Source: SHXR01 sp046160305 (lineage in GTDB: Bacteria > Pseudomonadota > Gammaproteobacteria > Burkholderiales > SG8-39). From it: a stretch of 15,922 nt of DNA. Within the stretch, counting starts at the first letter, position 1; each line of letters opens with the position of its first letter. Made by a program: the position numbers and the translations under genes. The DNA lies in NCBI GenBank assembly GCA_046160305.1, contig JBJXGX010000278.1, positions 1 to 15,922 of the forward strand, given 5' to 3'. Positions 15,135 to 15,922 of this stretch are shown here, piece after piece. The notes under the pieces are model-generated. The model was given only the letters and a program-made list of their open reading frames with translations, searched no databases and was not told the DNA's origin.

Positions 15135-15503
15135 ATGAAGAGAAATAGTGGTTTTACTTTGATTGAACTGGTCGCGGTGATGGTGATCCTCGCGATCCTG
15201 GCAGTGGTCGCGGTTCCGCAGTTCGTGGATCTTCGGACCGATGCCCGACAGGCTGCCGTGTCCGGCGTCGCCGGCGCGCTGTCTTCGGCTGCGACCCTCA
15301 ACTTTGCACAACGTTCGGTGAACCCGGCAAACGGGACGGCGATCGCGAACTGCACCGGCGTCGCGACTGCATTGCAAGGTGGTGCAATGCCAGCGGGCTT
15401 CGTAATCACCGCTGGTGCCGTGGCCGCCGGAGCGACCGCGACTTGCACGGTTACCCATCCTGGTGGCGAAACCGCAACGTTCACCGCGATCGGAATTCTT
15501 TAG
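15135..15503 (+). CDS. MshA/MshB-like type IV prepilin (probable major pilin)
   Basis: The 122-residue protein starts at ATG 15135, with GGAGATGA just upstream. The leader MKRNSG is cut before F7, with Glu at mature position 5 (FTLIELVAV), as required for prepilin peptidase processing. A hydrophobic helix to about residue 27 follows, then PQFVDLRTDARQAAVSGVAG, which closely resembles MshA-type pilins. Two cysteines (C73, C104) can form the usual C-terminal disulfide. The rest is rich in Ala, Gly and Thr. It is short for a major pilin but of normal form. It lies between hairpins on both sides, which suggests higher and separate expression than the assembly genes. MshB rather than MshA is possible. 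Confidence 0.88.
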   Translation: MKRNSGFTLIELVAVMVILAILAVVAVPQFVDLRTDARQAAVSGVAGALSSAATLNFAQRSVNPANGTAIANCTGVATALQGGAMPAGFVITAGAVAAGATATCTVTHPGGETATFTAIGIL

Positions 15504-15591
15504 AGAATTTTGCGTAGTGCGCTCAAGAGCTTGGGATGTAGGGATCTAGCAGTATTTTCCCCCCAAGTCGGCGCACCAATTGACGGCAAAG

Positions 15592-15630
15592 GAGGAATGG
15601 CGGCGTAAGCCGCCGTTCCTCTTTCTGTTT
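15592..15630 (+). terminator. Strong intrinsic terminator after the pilin gene
   Basis: A long stem GAGGAATGGCGGC/GCCGCCGTTCCTC, with one T-G pair and the GTAA tetraloop, spans 15592-15621. The T-rich tail TTTCTGTTT follows. It is 88 bases after the pilin stop and well placed to end a high-level pilin transcript with partial read-through into the next gene. Confidence 0.8.
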
Positions 15631-15650
15631 GCAGCGCTCACGTTGACCCG

Positions 15651-15922
15651 ATGACCCCCTTTCGCAACCGTGGCTTCACGATGACCGAGTTGGTGGCGGT
15701 GCTAATCATCGTCGCCGTCCTTTCGGTGTCGGCTGCCAGCATGTTCGGCCGCCGTGGCTTCGATACCGCAAGCTTCGCCGACCAAGCGCGGCTGCAACTC
15801 GCGTACGCGCAGAAAGTCGCCATCGCCGCAAGGCGCACGGTAACGGTCACGGTGTTGGCGAACGCGATCTCGCTCACGATGTGCGCCGACGCCGCATGCG
15901 CAAGCACGATCCCCGTGCCCTC
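15651..15922 (+). CDS. GspH/FimT (MshC-like) minor prepilin, 5' part, cut by window end
   Basis: This opens at ATG 15651 and runs off the right edge; about 90 residues are visible. The leader MTPFRNRG precedes FTMTELVAVLIIVAVL, with Glu at mature position 5. Then come ARLQLAYAQKVAIAARRTVTV and the beta-rich ISLTMCADAAC, the pattern of GspH/FimT pseudopilins, of which MshC is one. It is probably a minor pilin priming pilus assembly. No good ribosome site is seen before the ATG. Further minor pilins (MshD, MshO, MshP types) would be expected downstream. Confidence 0.85.
   Translation, partial: MTPFRNRGFTMTELVAVLIIVAVLSVSAASMFGRRGFDTASFADQARLQLAYAQKVAIAARRTVTVTVLANAISLTMCADAACASTIPVP

Overview
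The window is GC-rich chromosomal DNA, most likely from a betaproteobacterium (Burkholderiales- or Rhodocyclales-like). This rests on the protein families present: an MSHA-type pilus cluster, a DUF3391/HD-GYP protein, a bacterial di-haem peroxidase, and COG3618 and enolase-superfamily catabolic enzymes. It is an inference from gene content; there is no rRNA or other phylogenetic marker here.

Left third (1-4983): catabolic enzymes on alternating strands. They are the C-terminal part of an enolase-superfamily (mandelate racemase/muconate cycloisomerase) enzyme (+), a 3-hydroxyacyl-CoA-dehydrogenase-family oxidoreductase (-), an SMP-30/gluconolactonase-like lactonase (-), an isocitrate/isopropylmalate-dehydrogenase-family enzyme (+) and a COG3618/LigI-like amidohydrolase (+). 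Two lactonase-type hydrolases, a cycloisomerase/dehydratase-type enzyme and two NAD-dependent dehydrogenases suggest breakdown of a sugar acid or an aromatic-derived lactone; the substrate is unknown. Three gaps in this region hold 131-154 bp elements bounded by inverted arms built from 8-9 base CACCAAGG- or CACGGAGG-like units.

Middle (4984-9300): a peroxiredoxin gene (-) is interrupted by one in-frame TGA exactly at the peroxidatic cysteine of the PxxxTxxC motif. The frame is intact on both sides and the rest of the protein has no cysteine. It reads as a selenocysteine peroxiredoxin, with a hairpin candidate for a bacterial SECIS just downstream. Upstream of it on the same strand is a DUF3391-HD-GYP c-di-GMP phosphodiesterase. 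A roughly 500 bp non-coding gap follows, then a (+) periplasmic redox operon: di-haem cytochrome c peroxidase, small cupredoxin, mono-haem cytochrome c.

Right third (9378-15922): a membrane-bound HAMP-GAF-GGDEF diguanylate cyclase (-) is divergent from the start of an MSHA-type type IV pilus cluster (+): MshE-like ATPase with two c-di-GMP-binding MshEN motifs, MshG-like platform protein, an MshA/B-like prepilin set between hairpins, and a GspH/FimT (MshC-like) minor prepilin cut by the window end. A c-di-GMP maker, a predicted c-di-GMP degrader and a c-di-GMP-binding pilus ATPase within 8 kb make local second-messenger control of pilus extension a reasonable hypothesis.
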